Below, one piece after another: positions 56,101 to 59,100 of a DNA stretch of 64,000 nucleotides. The notes under the pieces were generated by a model that searched no databases, was not told the DNA's origin, and saw nothing but the letters and a program-made list of their open reading frames with translations. Source of the stretch: Norana najaformis (lineage: Eukaryota > Annelida > Clitellata > Crassiclitellata > Hormogastridae); contig OZ029913.1 of assembly GCA_964023275.1 (NCBI GenBank), positions 39,434,757 through 39,498,756 on the forward strand, given 5' to 3'. The position numbers were made by a program, and so were the translations under genes. The stretch's first letter is position 1. Each line of letters begins with the position of its first letter.

Positions 56101-59100
56101 CAGTACTGTACAATATAGAACAATACAAAACACATTAGCCAAATTCTATTAAAACTCTAACAGCAGTTGCAATAACCATACAACATGACTCATAAGCAGT
56201 CATAGAGTTTAAGGGTCAGAATGTCATGCCACAGTCAATGCCAAGTATTGTTAAAATGGAACCATGACCAAGCTTTCTGTACAGCTATTTTTAAGTATCC
56301 AACCATGCTTAACAGTGTAATCAGTCATCTGTGAAACAGCCAATGTTACAGCAACACAATGCACAAAATAAAATAAGAAAACAGAGTGACATTTTTAAAT
56401 ACCTGAAAACAATGTACAGAACAAAATATAACTTTAACTACACTGTCAACAGATATAATGTGTTTGAGATAAAAATGTCTTACATTAGACCACTTAATTT
56501 CTGCACTCTTGTGACTACATTGTAACTTTTTGTCCCTTTAACCCTTAACCGACGAGAGAAATTTTTCCGCCTAGGCCCTGACGACGAGCGATTTTTACCG
56601 GAAAACGCCTATTAATTAAATAGTTTTCAACTTGTTGTATCTCAGTCAGTTCTTGACCTACAGACATGAGGTTACCATCAATCTTTAGCAGTTTATCTCC
56701 TCTTCCCATCCATTCGTCTAGTTTTTGATACAAACAATTTTGGGGTACCCAAAGTTGCCCCAAACCGTACCCCACCCCATGTTTAAAACTTTTTTCATGT
56801 TCAGGCTCCTATGGAAAAAAATTTTCAGTGACAACATATGTAGTGTCAGCACAAGAATCGTGCAGAAATCAATACCAGACAAAACCTCACAAGAATTTTG
56901 AAAATATTTTCATAAATGAAGGAGATACAGTATTTTTAGTATGTAAGATGAAGTCGTACAATTTGAAGGAAATATAAGAAAACACCTGAAAAGTAAGAAA
57001 TGTCTAACTTATCAGATCTTGGTCATTCTTTGACACACAGACTTGAGGTTAAGATCATTCTTTAGCATTTTATTTCCTCTTTCAAATCATCTTTCCAGTT
57101 TTTGAGAAAAATTTTTGGACGTACTCATAGTTGCCCCAAACTGTACCCACCCCATTTGAAAACTTTTCATGTTCAAATCCCTATAGAAAACATTTTCAGT
57201 GACAACTCATGTAATGTCAGCAAATGAACTGTGCAGCAATTAATATCAGACAAAACCTCCAAAAAGTTTGAAAATATTTTCATAAATGAAGGAGATATAA
57301 TATTTTTAGTATAGAGACAGTAGTCGTACCAGAGGAGTAACAAGAAATGCCTAAAAAGTAAGAAATTTTTAACTTATCAGATCTTGGTAATTTTTGGCAT
57401 ACAGACTTGAGGTTAACATCATTCTTTAGCTTTTTATCTACTCTTTCAATCCTTCTGTCCAGTTTTTGATAGAAAAATTTTGGGGCACTCATGTTGCCTA
57501 CTCACCCTATCACCTCCCAAACACATACATAGTAATACAACCACGACATCAAAAACACTGCAGCATGCACACCAACAGGACAACAGTAACATTACAACAG
57601 AGAGGCAAACACACTGAAGTTTGTTTCCTTTTCAAATATTTGGTAGCTCTCAAAGAGGCCATTTTTATGAATGCCTGAGTGCACTGGATGGTCACTTTGA
57701 AGATGGATGAAGCCTCCTGAATCGACTCCTTTTTCTCAATAGACTGCACTGAACAGTTCTAAGAGGACAATTTAGAATGGAAATTTTAACATTTGTATCG
57801 ATGTGCTATATTGCTTACCTTCCTTACACTCCACAGAACCACTATCTGATTTTGCTCGTTGCAAATGTGGAAGCATAAAACTTTGCACAAAGCAACTTTA
57901 CATGCTTCACATTCATATTGAGCCTTCTTGGGGCAGCCTTTGGGATTCTTGATCTTGTTCTCTAAAACATAAGATGCTAGAGGAGAAGTAGGTTTCCATT
58001 TTATTCTGTGGGATTTACCTGCCTTCTGTGCATTTGACCTACTCTACTCACCATGCAGGCCTGGTCTGTTCAACAAGCACATCAAAAAGCTTATCCAAAA
58101 GCAGTTAGAAAAATTTCAAAAATGGTGCATCAGGGGCTGGTCCGCCACAGACGCTTGTAAATGGAACAGTTAGGGGTCAAATGGGAAAATCTGCTGCTTG
58201 TTCAGTCCTGTCTATCTCGCCCAAGTCATCCACCTGACCCAGTTTGACGGTCCGCTAGCATGTATCCGTAGCCGTCTAATTCGGAGTCGATGTCAGAATG
58301 TTCTTTGGCCAAAACCACTTTATCTTCTTCACTGGTAGCAAAAGACAGGCTTTTATTGTCAGATGAGTCAAAACTGTCATCATCTGATGCAAATTCATCA
58401 AGAATTTGCCGAATTTCGTCGTCAGTAAGGCCACAACAACAACACGCCGCCATTTTGGGTTATTTAAATTCGTGATTTAAATGTCCGATCTGATTGGTCG
58501 ATTTTCATGTTTATGACTGAATTCTAAAATTATCTTCCACTTATTTCTGTGCTTAATTATAATATCTTGGCCTAATTGATATAAGGTTTCAAAAATATAA
58601 CGTCTGCGATAGGCTGAGAGTGGTCTAGATAATAGTACATGCCCACTACCAATTACTACCTGCTCGTCGTGACACCTACACTACCAATCACTACCTACTC
58701 GTCTGTATTGGGTTAAAGGTTATGCAGCAAATCTTATTAAGGCAGTATCTAACTTACCAACAGCTGAAGTGTGGGAAAAATGCTCACAGTATTAACTGCA
58801 TGCCTTCTAAGGCATAAAATGCAAAATGCAGCTACTGCACAATTGCCTAAACTGCTTTTTATCTCAGCATAAAAACTGTTATTATTCGTCCTTCAGAACA
58901 CCAAACTGATAATGCATCAACTCAACAGGATAGTCACTCGGTTTGCCTTGAGGTCCCAGACAAAGAAATAGAACAGGAAAGAGACACAACTAAAACAGGA
59001 AATCAGTTTTTAGTTTGCAACAGAAATACTGCTTATGTGTCAAAATGCATCATTTTTTATAAGCAGCTCTCATGTCTGGTGGTTAGCATGCTTGACAGCC

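Noticed and set aside
57549..57749. 66-codon minus-strand frame
   Set aside because: It lies inside the piggyBac relic and matches no part of the transposase.
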